Assembly: GCA_013791955.1 (NCBI GenBank) | Contig: VMSW01000007.1 | Span: forward strand, 1,488,001-1,552,000 | DNA from: Propionicimonas sp. | GTDB taxonomy: Bacteria; Actinomycetota; Actinomycetes; Propionibacteriales; Propionibacteriaceae | Direction: 5' to 3' | Length of the DNA stretch: 64,000 bases | Shown here: positions 1 through 7,650 of the stretch, piece after piece | Layout of the letters: every line of letters starts with the position of its first letter | Numbering within the stretch: the stretch's first letter is position 1 | Notes under the pieces: model-generated | Seen by the model: only the letters and a program-made list of their open reading frames with translations | Database searches by the model: none | Told to the model about the DNA's origin: nothing | Program-made: the position numbers and the translations under genes

Positions 1-520
1 TACCCACCACTCCGAGCGCGACGATCACCACTGAGGAGTTCATCACCAGCACGATCATGTCCTGGACCGCGCCCAGCAAGGGGGCGCCCTGACCCGATGG
101 AGTCATCCGCACCACCGCGAACAGCAGCCCCGCAGCGATCGCGTACCCGAAACCCCAGGCGGTGCCGCTGGTCACTGCCAGACAGACTGCGGCCACGCCC
201 AAACAGACCCAAAGCCAGGGGCTGGACGTCGCTGGAGCGCTGGACTGCCAGGCAATCGGCCAGGTGATCAGGCCGATGGAGACCAGCGCCACGTAAACCA
301 GCGCCCAGGCGCGCAGTCGGCGACCAAGGAAACTGAAGATCATCATGCCGATCGAGGTGACGACGATGCCGCCGCCAATAGTGATCGTCCACCACGGCGC
401 CAGGAAGGGGATCTGCGCGGCAGCCCCAAAAGCGGCCGGGATCAAGGTACCCAGACAGAACAGCGCGACGCCGCGTTCGACCCACGCGGTGAGCTGACCA
501 GTCTGCAGATTCGGTTTCAT
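1..520 (-). CDS. Multi-pass membrane protein, N-terminal part (runs off the left edge)
   Basis: The frame is open from an ATG at 520 to the window edge, giving 173 residues of the N-terminus. It begins MKPNLQTGQLTAWVERGVAL and contains about five or six hydrophobic segments (roughly residues 18-36, 42-64, 72-90, 100-140, 155-173), so it is an integral membrane protein. The start lies 7 bases after the stop of the dCMP-deaminase-type gene, indicating co-transcription. I do not recognise the family. An N-terminal membrane domain of a larger sensor protein is possible, but the catalytic part, if any, lies outside the window. Coding is well supported; function is unknown. Confidence 0.75.
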   Translation of the reverse strand, partial: MKPNLQTGQLTAWVERGVALFCLGTLIPAAFGAAAQIPFLAPWWTITIGGGIVVTSIGMMIFSFLGRRLRAWALVYVALVSIGLITWPIAWQSSAPATSSPWLWVCLGVAAVCLAVTSGTAWGFGYAIAAGLLFAVVRMTPSGQGAPLLGAVQDMIVLVMNSSVVIVALGVVG

Positions 521-527
521 TTGTGCC

Positions 528-971
528 CTATCGGCTCCAGTCCACCAACTGGTCGGCGTCGTGCTCGCCAGTTGACCAGACCGCCCGCACGATACCGGCT
601 GCAGCGAGCGCCTTGCGGCACCCCGGGCACGGCGGGTCGGTGATAAATGCCGTCGCACCCTTGGTATCGCGGGTGGCGAACAGCAACGCATTAACTTCAG
701 CATGAATGGCGATGCAGAACCCGTCCGTGCCGGGACGGTCATAGTCGCCGAGGCCAGGCACCTGGTCGTAGCCGAGCTGACCTCGGGGACAGGCCCCTTC
801 AAGACAGTCCGGACGACCTGGCGCAGCCCCGTTGTAGCCGGTGGCGATGATGCGCCGATCCATCACGATGATCGCGCCGACCTTTCGGCGGGTGCACTTG
901 GCGCGCGCAGAGACCGCCTGGGCGATATTGAGAAAATACTCATCCCAGCCCGGCACCTGGTGCTCGCTCAT
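528..971 (-). CDS. dCMP deaminase-type cytidine/deoxycytidylate deaminase
   Basis: A zinc-dependent deaminase of 147 residues. The HAEVNAL motif (about residues 90-96) supplies the zinc-binding His and the catalytic Glu, and PPCPGC (about 112-117) supplies two Cys ligands. The N-terminal CTRRKVGAIIV and GYNGAAPG segments are typical of dCMP deaminases of the ComEB/T4 Cd type, which convert dCMP to dUMP for thymidylate synthesis. The ATG at 971 has a strong GAGGAGG ribosome site 4 bases upstream. The membrane protein gene follows 7 bases after the stop. A perfect palindrome sits just upstream of the ribosome site. A more general nucleoside or tRNA deaminase role cannot be excluded, but the family assignment is firm. 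Confidence 0.85.
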   Translation of the reverse strand: MSEHQVPGWDEYFLNIAQAVSARAKCTRRKVGAIIVMDRRIIATGYNGAAPGRPDCLEGACPRGQLGYDQVPGLGDYDRPGTDGFCIAIHAEVNALLFATRDTKGATAFITDPPCPGCRKALAAAGIVRAVWSTGEHDADQLVDWSR

Positions 972-981
972 CGCCCTCCTC

Positions 982-1010
982 GTTGCAGGCTGATCGGATC
1001 AGCCTGCAAC
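982..1010. promoter_or_regulatory. Perfect 14-bp-arm palindrome before the deaminase gene
   Basis: Arms GTTGCAGGCTGATC and GATCAGCCTGCAAC are separated by one base. It lies between the ribY stop (1042) and the deaminase ribosome site on the minus strand. As RNA it would form a very stable hairpin, but no U-run follows. It may attenuate read-through from the ribXY operon, shield the downstream ribosome site, or bind a dimeric regulator as DNA. Confidence 0.55.
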
Positions 1011-1041
1011 AGGTTATAGCCGCTGGCGAGTCAATAGGTGA

Positions 1042-2037
1042 TCAGTGGAACGCATTGCTCATTGCGAGATTCGGATCTTGACGACTGGTAGTGAGTTTCT
1101 GCTGCGCCATGAAGTCGGCCATCGCCACCCATTGCCCAGAATCCAGCGTCGGATCAACCAACCCGTCAGCCGTTGTCCACAGCGGCACAGTCGCAGCCAG
1201 GGTGGCCTCGGCGGCCTTGGCGCCAGCCGCCGTGGTTAGGTCGGGGACGTAATTGGCCGAGACCTTCATGGCATTGGCCTGGTCGGCCACCACCGAGCTG
1301 ATGCCAGCCATCGTCGCGGCCACGACGGCCTTGACCACCTCAGGGTTGGCCTTGGCGTAGCTGGTCGTCGTGACCAGGGTGGTCGGCACCAGCGGAACCG
1401 TCCCACTGGAAATCGGGAGTCCGCGAACAGCGGTGCCAGCCAGCGCGAACTGCACCGCATCGTTGTTACTGAATCCCACGATGGCGTCCACCTTCCCGGT
1501 GGTCAGGGCTGCCACCTGGGTGTAGCCGATCTCGGCGACGGTGACGTCGGCCTCCGTCAGTCCGGCCGAACCCAGCGCCACCAGCAGGGCGAACCAGCTC
1601 TCGCCGTATTTACCGGGGAGGCCGATGGTCTTGCCCTTCAAGTCGGCCAGCGACTTGATTGCCGAAGCCTCGGGCACGATCAACTCCACCGGGTAGGTGC
1701 GGTAGTAGGCCGCGACTGCGAGCAGATCCATCCCTTGGGAGCGCGCCTGAAGCACCTCATCGCCGCCAGCGACCACGAACTGCTCGTTGCCGGAGACCAG
1801 CGCGGTGAACAAGCCCTCCGAGGTGCCGTGATGGCGCAGGACGGGCTTCACCCCGGCTTTGGTGTAGGCCCCTTCAGTCTCAGCAACGTAGAAGGGGCTG
1901 AACTGCACATTGGGAATGTAGGTCAGCCCAATGGTGGGGGCCGGCATGCCGGTCGAGTTGGTCGGCGTGGTGGGTGAAGCGCAGCCGGTGAGGGCCACAG
2001 CCAGGGTGGCCACGAGGGTCAGGATCAGGCGGTTCAT
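1042..2037 (-). CDS. ribY: Riboflavin ABC transporter substrate-binding lipoprotein RibY (NMT1/THI5-like)
   Basis: A 331-residue solute-binding protein with a lipoprotein signal peptide (lipobox LTGC, Cys19), so exported and membrane-anchored. The NMT1/THI5-like fold is visible in IPNVQFSPFYVAETEGAY, GLFTALVSGNEQFVVAGGDE and SLADLKGKTIGLPGKYGES. These proteins usually bind thiamine pyrimidine precursors. Here the operon is preceded by an FMN riboswitch, which points to riboflavin as the ligand, as in the predicted RibXY systems. The gene starts 2 bases after the ribX stop. No ATPase gene is adjacent, which is a known property of RibXY loci. Ligand assignment is inferred from the riboswitch; the fold is clear. 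Confidence 0.85.
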   Translation of the reverse strand: MNRLILTLVATLAVALTGCASPTTPTNSTGMPAPTIGLTYIPNVQFSPFYVAETEGAYTKAGVKPVLRHHGTSEGLFTALVSGNEQFVVAGGDEVLQARSQGMDLLAVAAYYRTYPVELIVPEASAIKSLADLKGKTIGLPGKYGESWFALLVALGSAGLTEADVTVAEIGYTQVAALTTGKVDAIVGFSNNDAVQFALAGTAVRGLPISSGTVPLVPTTLVTTTSYAKANPEVVKAVVAATMAGISSVVADQANAMKVSANYVPDLTTAAGAKAAEATLAATVPLWTTADGLVDPTLDSGQWVAMADFMAQQKLTTSRQDPNLAMSNAFH

Positions 2038-2039
2038 CG

Positions 2040-2798
2040 CTACCTTTCGGATCGGGTGTTCAGCGAGGAGACAATGCGGGAACTACGTTCGGCCACCAGG
2101 ACGGCGACGAAAGCTGCGGAAGCGAGCAGGGCGAGCCAGATGATGGTGGCCATCATTCCGGCGGTATCGATGCTGTTGCGCTGGACGTTCAAGACGGTGC
2201 CGAGGCCATTTCCGCCCATCACCATTTCGCCGACGATGGCACCGGTGATGGCCAGCGCGACCCCATTGCGCAGCCCGCCGAGGATGGACGGCAGCGCCAT
2301 CGGCAACTCCACGTGCCAAATCAGCTGCCAGCCGGCGGCGCCATCCATTCGGGCGGCATCAACCACATCAGCATCGACGTGGCGCAGGCCGACCACGGCG
2401 CCGATCAGGATTGGGAAGAACACGATCAGGGCACACAGCACGATCACTGGACCAAGGCCGTAGCCGAGCCAGAGCACCAGCAGCGGCGCCAGCGCGATGG
2501 CCGGAATCGCCTGGGTGGCACCGAGGAAGGGATTCACCGCGGCCGCCGCCCAGCGTGAGCTGTGGATCACAACGGCAAGCGGCAGCGCGACAGCGACGCC
2601 AACTAGCACTCCACCAAAGGCTTCGACCACCGTCACACCCAGGTAGCTCCAGAAGTTGGCGGTGCCCAGATCCAGCACCAGCCGAAGTCCGACGGCGGCG
2701 GGGGTAGGCAGCAAGGGGGTGCCCGGCCCAGCGGCTATTGCCCAGCCGGCCAGCAACAACACCCCAAGAGCGACCGGGGCGATCGCCTCGCGTCTCAT
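2040..2798 (-). CDS. ribX: Riboflavin ABC transporter permease RibX
   Basis: A BPD-type permease of 252 residues with about six membrane helices. The EAA loop is visible near residues 145-175 (DAARMDGAAGWQLIWHVELP). It resembles ThiX/SsuC-type permeases of the NMT1 transporter family. The ATG at 2798 is preferred over the TTG at 2801 because GGAGG lies directly upstream. It is the first gene after the FMN riboswitch on this strand and is followed at 2 bases by the binding-protein gene. The partner ATPase must be encoded elsewhere or shared with another importer. Riboflavin uptake is inferred from the regulator and gene pairing. Confidence 0.85.
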   Translation of the reverse strand: MRREAIAPVALGVLLLAGWAIAAGPGTPLLPTPAAVGLRLVLDLGTANFWSYLGVTVVEAFGGVLVGVAVALPLAVVIHSSRWAAAAVNPFLGATQAIPAIALAPLLVLWLGYGLGPVIVLCALIVFFPILIGAVVGLRHVDADVVDAARMDGAAGWQLIWHVELPMALPSILGGLRNGVALAITGAIVGEMVMGGNGLGTVLNVQRNSIDTAGMMATIIWLALLASAAFVAVLVAERSSRIVSSLNTRSER

Positions 2799-2852
2799 CA
2801 AACCTCCACCTCAGCCAAGTCCGAGGCGGTGTTTTTGTGGGAGCGCAAGCAA

Positions 2853-2881
2853 GTCGCCCACGCGATCAGACGCGTGGCGAC
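2853..2881 (-). promoter_or_regulatory. Hairpin in the FMN-riboswitch expression platform
   Basis: Between the aptamer and ribX the transcript can form a stem GTCGCC(A)CGCG / CGCGTGGGCGAC, with one bulged base and a 6-base loop. No clear U-tract follows, so it may not be an intrinsic terminator. A role in switching access to the ribX ribosome site about 45 bases further on, or Rho-dependent control, is possible. Confidence 0.4.
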
Positions 2882-2885
2882 GCTG

Positions 2886-3027
2886 CGTGCTGCCTCCCAT
2901 CCGGACTTTCACCGTCGGCCCTGGAATTCCACCAGGTCAACCGGCTCAACTCAGGTGTCACCACCTGCGACGAGCCGGGTCGCGGACTATCACCGCCGGT
3001 TCGGAATTACACCGACCCCGGAGCACG
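2886..3027 (-). promoter_or_regulatory. FMN riboswitch (RFN element)
   Basis: On the minus strand the RNA has the hallmark FMN-aptamer segments in order: GGTGTAATTCC, CGGCGGTGATAGTCCGC, a variable hairpin, TGGTGGAATTCCAG, then GACGGTGAAAGTCCGG and ATGGGAGGCAGC. The closing P1 helix pairs CGTGCT with AGCACG at the two ends. When FMN is abundant such elements switch off the downstream operon. The next gene is ribX 88 bases downstream, so flavin status should repress riboflavin import. Confidence 0.97.
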
Positions 3028-3138
3028 TTTGGAGTCAAGTCTATTACGAATCCAGATTCGCTTCGACCACCCGCAAGCACCCCCGCAGCAGTGAGAGACT
3101 TGGCCTGCGAATCGTCCGCACCGACCGAAAGAACGAAC

Positions 3139-4254
3139 ATGCGCATCGCCGTTCCTGCCGAAGTGAAGAACCACGAGTATCGGGTGGCCATCACCCCGGT
3201 CGGCGTGGCGGAGTTAGTTGCCCACGGGCACCAGGTGTTTATCCAGGCCGGCGCTGGCCTTGGCTCCTCCATCTCTGATGCGGAGTTCATCGCCCAGGGC
3301 GCCCAGATTGTGCCCACCGCGGCCGAAACCTGGGCCATCGGCGAGATGGTGTTGAAGGTGAAGGAGCCGATCGCCTCCGAATTCGGATTCCTGCGCGATG
3401 ACCTGCTGCTGTTCACCTACCTGCACCTAGCCGCGGACCGTCCAGGCACCGATGCGCTGCTGAACGCTGGCACGACCGCGATCGCCTACGAGACTGTGCA
3501 GCTGCCGAACGGGCTACTGCCGCTGCTTTACCCGATGAGCGAAGTGGCTGGCTGCCTGGCCCCCCAGGTCGGCGCGCACTCCATGATGAAAGCCCAGGGC
3601 GGCCGCGGTGTGCTGATGGGCTGCGTGGGCGGAGTGGCCAACGCCAAGATCGTCGTGTTGGGCGGTGGCACTGCCGGCCAGAACGCAGCCAACGTGGCCC
3701 TGGGTATGGGAGCCGACGTCACCATTTTGGACACCGACCTGGAGAAGCTGCGCACCACTTTCTGGCGCTACGGGAACCGGGTGCACGGCATCGTCAGCTC
3801 CCGGCTGGCGATTCAGGAGCAGGTGCTGGCCGCTGACATGGTGATCGGCACGGTGCTGATTCCCGGCGCCAAGGCGCCCAAGTTGGTCACAAATGAGCTA
3901 GTAGCCGCGATGAAGCCCGGTTCGGTGCTGGTGGACGTAGCCATCGACCAGGGCGGTTGCTTCGAAGACAGCCGACCGACGACGCACGCCGAACCGACTT
4001 TCACCGTCCACGACTCGGTGTTCTACTGCGTGGCCAATATGCCCGGCGCGGTGCCGAATACCTCGACTTGGGCCTTGACTAACGCCACTTTGGCCTATGC
4101 CGTGCAGCTGGCCGACAAAGGCTGGCAGCGGGCCTGTGTGGAGAACCCCTCACTGGCGATGGGGCTGAACACCACTGCGGGCCAGATCACCTACGGCGCG
4201 GTGGCCGAAGCCTTCGGGCTGGGCTACACCAAGCTCGCGGACGTGTTGGCCTAA
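3139..4254 (+). CDS. ald: Alanine dehydrogenase
   Basis: A 371-residue protein that catalyses NAD-dependent interconversion of L-alanine and pyruvate plus ammonia in the cytoplasm. It begins MRIAVPAEVKNHEYRVA, the typical start of the family, and has the active-site region KVKEPIASEF, the YLHLA segment and the Rossmann motif VVLGGGTAGQNAA (about residues 172-184). Length matches the family. The ATG at 3139 was chosen by homology; an open frame extends upstream to 2656, but through the riboswitch region. The gene is divergent from ribXY and ends overlapping the serine-protease stop by 4 bases in convergent orientation. Confidence 0.96.
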   Translation: MRIAVPAEVKNHEYRVAITPVGVAELVAHGHQVFIQAGAGLGSSISDAEFIAQGAQIVPTAAETWAIGEMVLKVKEPIASEFGFLRDDLLLFTYLHLAADRPGTDALLNAGTTAIAYETVQLPNGLLPLLYPMSEVAGCLAPQVGAHSMMKAQGGRGVLMGCVGGVANAKIVVLGGGTAGQNAANVALGMGADVTILDTDLEKLRTTFWRYGNRVHGIVSSRLAIQEQVLAADMVIGTVLIPGAKAPKLVTNELVAAMKPGSVLVDVAIDQGGCFEDSRPTTHAEPTFTVHDSVFYCVANMPGAVPNTSTWALTNATLAYAVQLADKGWQRACVENPSLAMGLNTTAGQITYGAVAEAFGLGYTKLADVLA

Positions 4255-4970
4255 CCGCAGCCCAGCGCTGGGTTGTCGCGCCAGGCGGCGACCTTGGCCG
4301 CCAACCGTTCGGCTGGGATGGCCAGGGTCACGGTGGCTGAGCTGTCCCGGCCGCCCCGTCCGGGCATTGAGGCATTGGCCATGGCCTGCACCGTGCCAGC
4401 CGCGTCGATGATTGGGCCGCCGCTGGTGCCCACCGGCACCTCGGCGTCAGCGGCGATCAGGTTGGTCAGGAGCTGGCCGTCGAGTCGGGCAGTCTCGTTG
4501 ACCGCGGTGATTCGGGCCCCGGTGATCACCAACCCCGGTTGTGGAATCGGGTAACCCAACATCACCACTTCGGCGCCGACATTCAGCGGCGCGGCGGTCA
4601 GGGTCAGTGGGGTTTGCCTGGGTGCGCTGGCGAGCCGGAGCAACGCAGTGTCCTCGCCCGGATCGCGGCCGATCACCTCGGCGTTGATCACCCCGGTGTC
4701 GAACCGCACCTCCACCCGGCGCGCCCCGCCGACCACGTGGGCTGCGGTCACTGCCAGCCGGTCGCCAACGAAGAAGGCCGTGCCGACCACCGTCCCACCA
4801 CCGCAACTCTGACCGCTCACCTTGCCGACCGCGCCGCTGCCCGCCTCGACCGCGGCGGCGAAAGGTCCCGAATCGACTGGACGGACGGGCAACAGGCCCG
4901 GGCTGAGCATTGAGCACCCGACCAGACTTGCCAACACCGGCACTACCGCAGCGACTCTGCTGGTCTTCAT
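4251..4970 (-). CDS. Trypsin-like serine protease, lipoprotein
   Basis: A 239-residue chymotrypsin-fold protease with a lipoprotein signal (LVGC, Cys19), so probably anchored outside the membrane. The catalytic triad is visible: His in VTAAHVV (about residue 78), Asp in GEDTALLRL (about 106) and Ser in VGTSGGP (about 182). This arrangement matches small HtrA/HhoA-like proteases without a PDZ domain. Its ATG overlaps the TetR stop (ATGA), so it is translated from the exporter operon MFS-TetR-protease. A role in envelope stress or protein processing is inferred only; the substrate is unknown. Confidence 0.85.
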   Translation of the reverse strand: MKTSRVAAVVPVLASLVGCSMLSPGLLPVRPVDSGPFAAAVEAGSGAVGKVSGQSCGGGTVVGTAFFVGDRLAVTAAHVVGGARRVEVRFDTGVINAEVIGRDPGEDTALLRLASAPRQTPLTLTAAPLNVGAEVVMLGYPIPQPGLVITGARITAVNETARLDGQLLTNLIAADAEVPVGTSGGPIIDAAGTVQAMANASMPGRGGRDSSATVTLAIPAERLAAKVAAWRDNPALGCG

Positions 4971-5521
4971 CGGCGCACCAGCCCGTCGCAGATGATGTCG
5001 AGCAGATCTTCGATTGGCTCCGGTTGGGCCGCACCTGCGACCGGCGGGGCGAAGAAGGGATAGAGCAGGCCGAGCAGCACCCGGACGACCAGTGCCGGGT
5101 CTTTGGCCACGAACTCGCCGGCAGCCACCCCCTCGACCACCAACTGCTGCAGCGGATCAAGGAAGCGGCCTCGATAGGCCCGACCGAATTCCGCCCGGAA
5201 CTCTGGATCGAGTTGGCCCACGTCGTGCATGGCCAGGCGCATGATCGCCCGGCGCTGCGGGGGCAGCGCGAACAGTTCGGTGACAAACCAGCGCAACCGC
5301 ACCTCACCGGCGCCGTGAGCCGAGCTGGCCTGCACGACTTCAGCGATCTCGTCGAGGTAGCTGGTGAAGATCGCGTTCAGCACTGCTGACTTCCCCGCGA
5401 AGTGGTAGTAGAGCGCGGCTTTGGTGATGCCGCAGTCGTCGGCGATTTCGCGCATCGACACCCCGTCGTAGCCGCGGGCGACGAAGTGCGCGGTGGCTAC
5501 CTCGAGGATGCGCTCACGCAT
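4967..5521 (-). CDS. TetR-family transcriptional repressor of the MFS exporter operon
   Basis: A 184-residue TetR regulator. The N-terminal helix-turn-helix is seen in MREIADDCGITKAALYYHF (about residues 25-43), followed by an all-helical ligand-binding region. I prefer the ATG at 5521, which overlaps the MFS stop by 8 bases (ATGCGTGA); an in-frame ATG at 5566 would overlap it by 53 bases. The gene sits between the exporter and the protease in one operon. The palindrome at 6926-6943 upstream of the exporter is the likely operator, giving autoregulation. The inducing ligand cannot be read from the sequence. Confidence 0.88.
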   Translation of the reverse strand: MRERILEVATAHFVARGYDGVSMREIADDCGITKAALYYHFAGKSAVLNAIFTSYLDEIAEVVQASSAHGAGEVRLRWFVTELFALPPQRRAIMRLAMHDVGQLDPEFRAEFGRAYRGRFLDPLQQLVVEGVAAGEFVAKDPALVVRVLLGLLYPFFAPPVAGAAQPEPIEDLLDIICDGLVRR

Positions 5522-6914
5522 TGGTCGCAGTCTCGGCAACTGGGGCTGGTTTGGCCTCATCGGCACGGGACTTCAGCATCACCGCGGCCACCAACAGGGC
5601 CACGCCGAGGACACCAACGAAGGCGTAGGCGCTGCGGTAGCCGTCACCCAACTGACTGGATGAGGCCGCCACCGCGCCGACCAAAGCAGCGCCGAGGAGC
5701 TGCCCGACGCTGGTGAAGGTGTTCACCAGCCCTTGGGCTGAGGACCGTTCGGCCGCCGTGGTCTCGTTCAAAGTGACATAGCGAATCGGGGCGCCCAGCA
5801 GGGCCGACATCCCGAACCCGATCAGCACCCCCGAGACGATGAACATCGCCAGCACGCCTGCGGTCTGGCTGAGCAGGAGCATGCCGACGGCCATGATCGC
5901 CACTCCGACCACGATCACCGTCCGCGACCCAAAGCGGTCCAGCATCCGGCCAGCCAGTGGGGAGCCAACGCTCATCGCCAACACCACCGGCATCAGCAGG
6001 AAGCTCGCCACCCCGGAACTGACGCCCAACGCGGCCACCGCCAGCGAGGGCATGAACACCAAGCTGGCCTCGCCCAGCCCAGCTCCGGCAGTCAGGGTGT
6101 AGCCCAACCTCAGTTGGCGCCGGGCGAAGAGTGCGATCGGAAAGACCGGATTGGCCGCGCCACGCTCGACTGCGATCAGGGCCACCCAGCAGCTGGCTGA
6201 GACGAGCAGCCAACCCCAGACACCGGCGCTGGCCAGCGAAGCCCCGAAGTTGGCGACATCGATGCTCACCAGGCCATAGGCCAGGCTGCCCAGGGCTCCG
6301 GCCAGCAAGGTCATGCCCAGCCAATCGAAGCCGACGCCCTGCTGAAGGCGCTGGTGCGGCAGCACTCGCCAGGCCAGCACCATCACGACGGCGGCAATCG
6401 GCAGATTGATGCCGAACAGCCACTGCCAGCCCAGCATCAGCAGCAGCCCGCCCAGGATGGGGCCGATCACGAAGGCGATGCCGAACACGGCCCCGATCAG
6501 GCCCAGCGCCCCGCCACGCCGTTCGGGCGGGAAGGTGTCGCCAATCACCGCGCTGGCCACCGGGAAGATGCCGCCAGCACCGAAGCCCTGGATGGCTCGA
6601 CCGACCAACAGCAGCGCGAAGCCGCCGCTGATACCGGACAGCACCACCACCAACGAGCCGACGGCGAACAGGGCGACATCAAGCAGGTAGATCGCCCGGC
6701 GGCCGAAGTTGTCCGAGAGCTTGGCCATCAGCGGGGTGCCGATCAGGTTGGCCAGCACGTAGATGCTGAAAATCCACGAAACCGCCCGCGAATCCAGCTC
6801 GAACTGAGCCTGGATCGCTGGCAGCGCCGGGCCGACGATCGCAATATCGATCGCCCCCATCAGCACGCCCACGAAGAGCACCGCGAGTACCTGGTTGCGT
6901 GGGGCCTGCGCCAT
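5514..6914 (-). CDS. MFS drug/solute exporter (DHA2-like)
   Basis: A 466-residue major facilitator with 12-14 predicted membrane helices. Motif A-like LSDNFGRRAIYL follows helix 2 (about residues 65-76), and the antiporter-type region GAVFGIAFVIGPILGG lies in helix 5 (about 142-157). This fits proton-coupled drug exporters of the DHA2 group. The ATG at 6914 has AGGAG 7 bases upstream. It heads the operon MFS-TetR-protease, and a TetR-type palindrome lies 12 bases upstream of the start, so expression is probably repressed until a ligand binds the regulator. The substrate is unknown. Confidence 0.9.
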   Translation of the reverse strand: MAQAPRNQVLAVLFVGVLMGAIDIAIVGPALPAIQAQFELDSRAVSWIFSIYVLANLIGTPLMAKLSDNFGRRAIYLLDVALFAVGSLVVVLSGISGGFALLLVGRAIQGFGAGGIFPVASAVIGDTFPPERRGGALGLIGAVFGIAFVIGPILGGLLLMLGWQWLFGINLPIAAVVMVLAWRVLPHQRLQQGVGFDWLGMTLLAGALGSLAYGLVSIDVANFGASLASAGVWGWLLVSASCWVALIAVERGAANPVFPIALFARRQLRLGYTLTAGAGLGEASLVFMPSLAVAALGVSSGVASFLLMPVVLAMSVGSPLAGRMLDRFGSRTVIVVGVAIMAVGMLLLSQTAGVLAMFIVSGVLIGFGMSALLGAPIRYVTLNETTAAERSSAQGLVNTFTSVGQLLGAALVGAVAASSSQLGDGYRSAYAFVGVLGVALLVAAVMLKSRADEAKPAPVAETATNA

Positions 6915-6925
6915 TTGCCATCTCC

Positions 6926-6943
6926 TTACCGACCGGTCAGTAA
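6926..6943. promoter_or_regulatory. TetR-type operator palindrome
   Basis: TTACCGACC/GGTCAGTAA is an 18-bp inverted repeat with one mismatch per half, of the TnACCGACCGGTnnGTAA type bound by TetR/AcrR dimers. It lies between the MFS start and its presumed promoter, next to the ribosome site, and the operon encodes a TetR protein. Confidence 0.75.
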
Positions 6944-6967
6944 AGAGCCTACGCTGCGGCGAACCTT

Positions 6968-7000
6968 CCCAGGCTGGGCACTAATGCGCCCAGCCCAGGG
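6968..7000 (-). terminator. Probable terminator hairpin after the VKOR gene
   Basis: GGCTGGGC (6972-6979) and GCCCAGCC (6988-6995) form a perfect 8-bp stem with an 8-base loop, and flanking CCCA/GGG bases can extend pairing imperfectly. It lies 33 bases beyond the VKOR stop on the minus strand. No long U-tract follows, so termination efficiency is uncertain. Confidence 0.5.
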
Positions 7001-7032
7001 CTGCATCACTGCCGAGGCCGCATGGATGCGGC

Positions 7033-7650
7033 TCAGGCGAGCAGGGCCGCGCCGTACTTCACCACCACCATCGCGATCAGTACAAAGAGCACCAGGACGA
7101 CCAGCAGCAGATCCAGGCCCAGGCGCAGCCAGGTCTCCAGCCCCTGCTGCACCCGTGGTGGGAAGAACAAGTTGTCGTCACGAATATTCAGGTGAGTGAC
7201 GGCCGCGAACAGCACCGTCGTGGAGAGCGTGACCACCAAGCACCAGGGGCACAACGCACCAATCACGAACATCGACTGGCTGTAGAGCCAATAGGCAAAG
7301 CCCAGCGCGAAGACGGCAACTCCTTGGACGCCCAACATGAAGCCGCGGCTGAACCGGGCCCCACCGATTCCGCCCAGGGCGACGGTGATGAACACCGGCT
7401 CAGTGATCAAGCCGAGGAAGGCGTTGGGGAAGCCCAGCAGGTTCGCCTGCCAGGACACCCCCACTGCCCCACAGCTGAGCACCTGGTTGATATTGCAGCC
7501 CAATGCGGCCTGTGGGTTGGCCGCCAAGAGGAGGGCGTCCACCGAAAGTACGAAGGAGGCCACCAGACTGAGCCCGGCCGCAGCCAGAATCACCGAATAC
7601 AACCAGGCATCGGTCTGACGAAAACGGTGCAAACGCTCCAGGGCGTCCAT
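7033..7650 (-). CDS. Vitamin K epoxide reductase (VKOR) family protein
   Basis: A 205-residue membrane protein with about five helices. It has the VKOR cysteine sets: GCNINQVLSCG (loop Cys pair, about residues 51-61) and the quinone-proximal CPWC motif (about 134-137). In actinobacteria VKOR reoxidises the secreted thiol oxidase and passes electrons to quinone. The ATG at 7650 overlaps the stop of the upstream thioredoxin-fold gene (TGATG), so the two are translationally coupled, which supports a joint role in disulfide formation outside the membrane. A GTG at 7653 is an alternative start. Confidence 0.93.
   Translation of the reverse strand: MDALERLHRFRQTDAWLYSVILAAAGLSLVASFVLSVDALLLAANPQAALGCNINQVLSCGAVGVSWQANLLGFPNAFLGLITEPVFITVALGGIGGARFSRGFMLGVQGVAVFALGFAYWLYSQSMFVIGALCPWCLVVTLSTTVLFAAVTHLNIRDDNLFFPPRVQQGLETWLRLGLDLLLVVLVLFVLIAMVVVKYGAALLA

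Noticed and set aside
2656-3138. Long open frame upstream of alanine dehydrogenase giving a 532-residue reading
   Set aside because: The extension runs antisense through ribX and the FMN riboswitch, has no family similarity, and the normal family start is at 3139.
6354-7199. 281-codon plus-strand frame across the MFS promoter
   Set aside because: Gln/Arg/His-rich translation typical of antisense frames at high GC, and it crosses the operator and part of two minus-strand genes.
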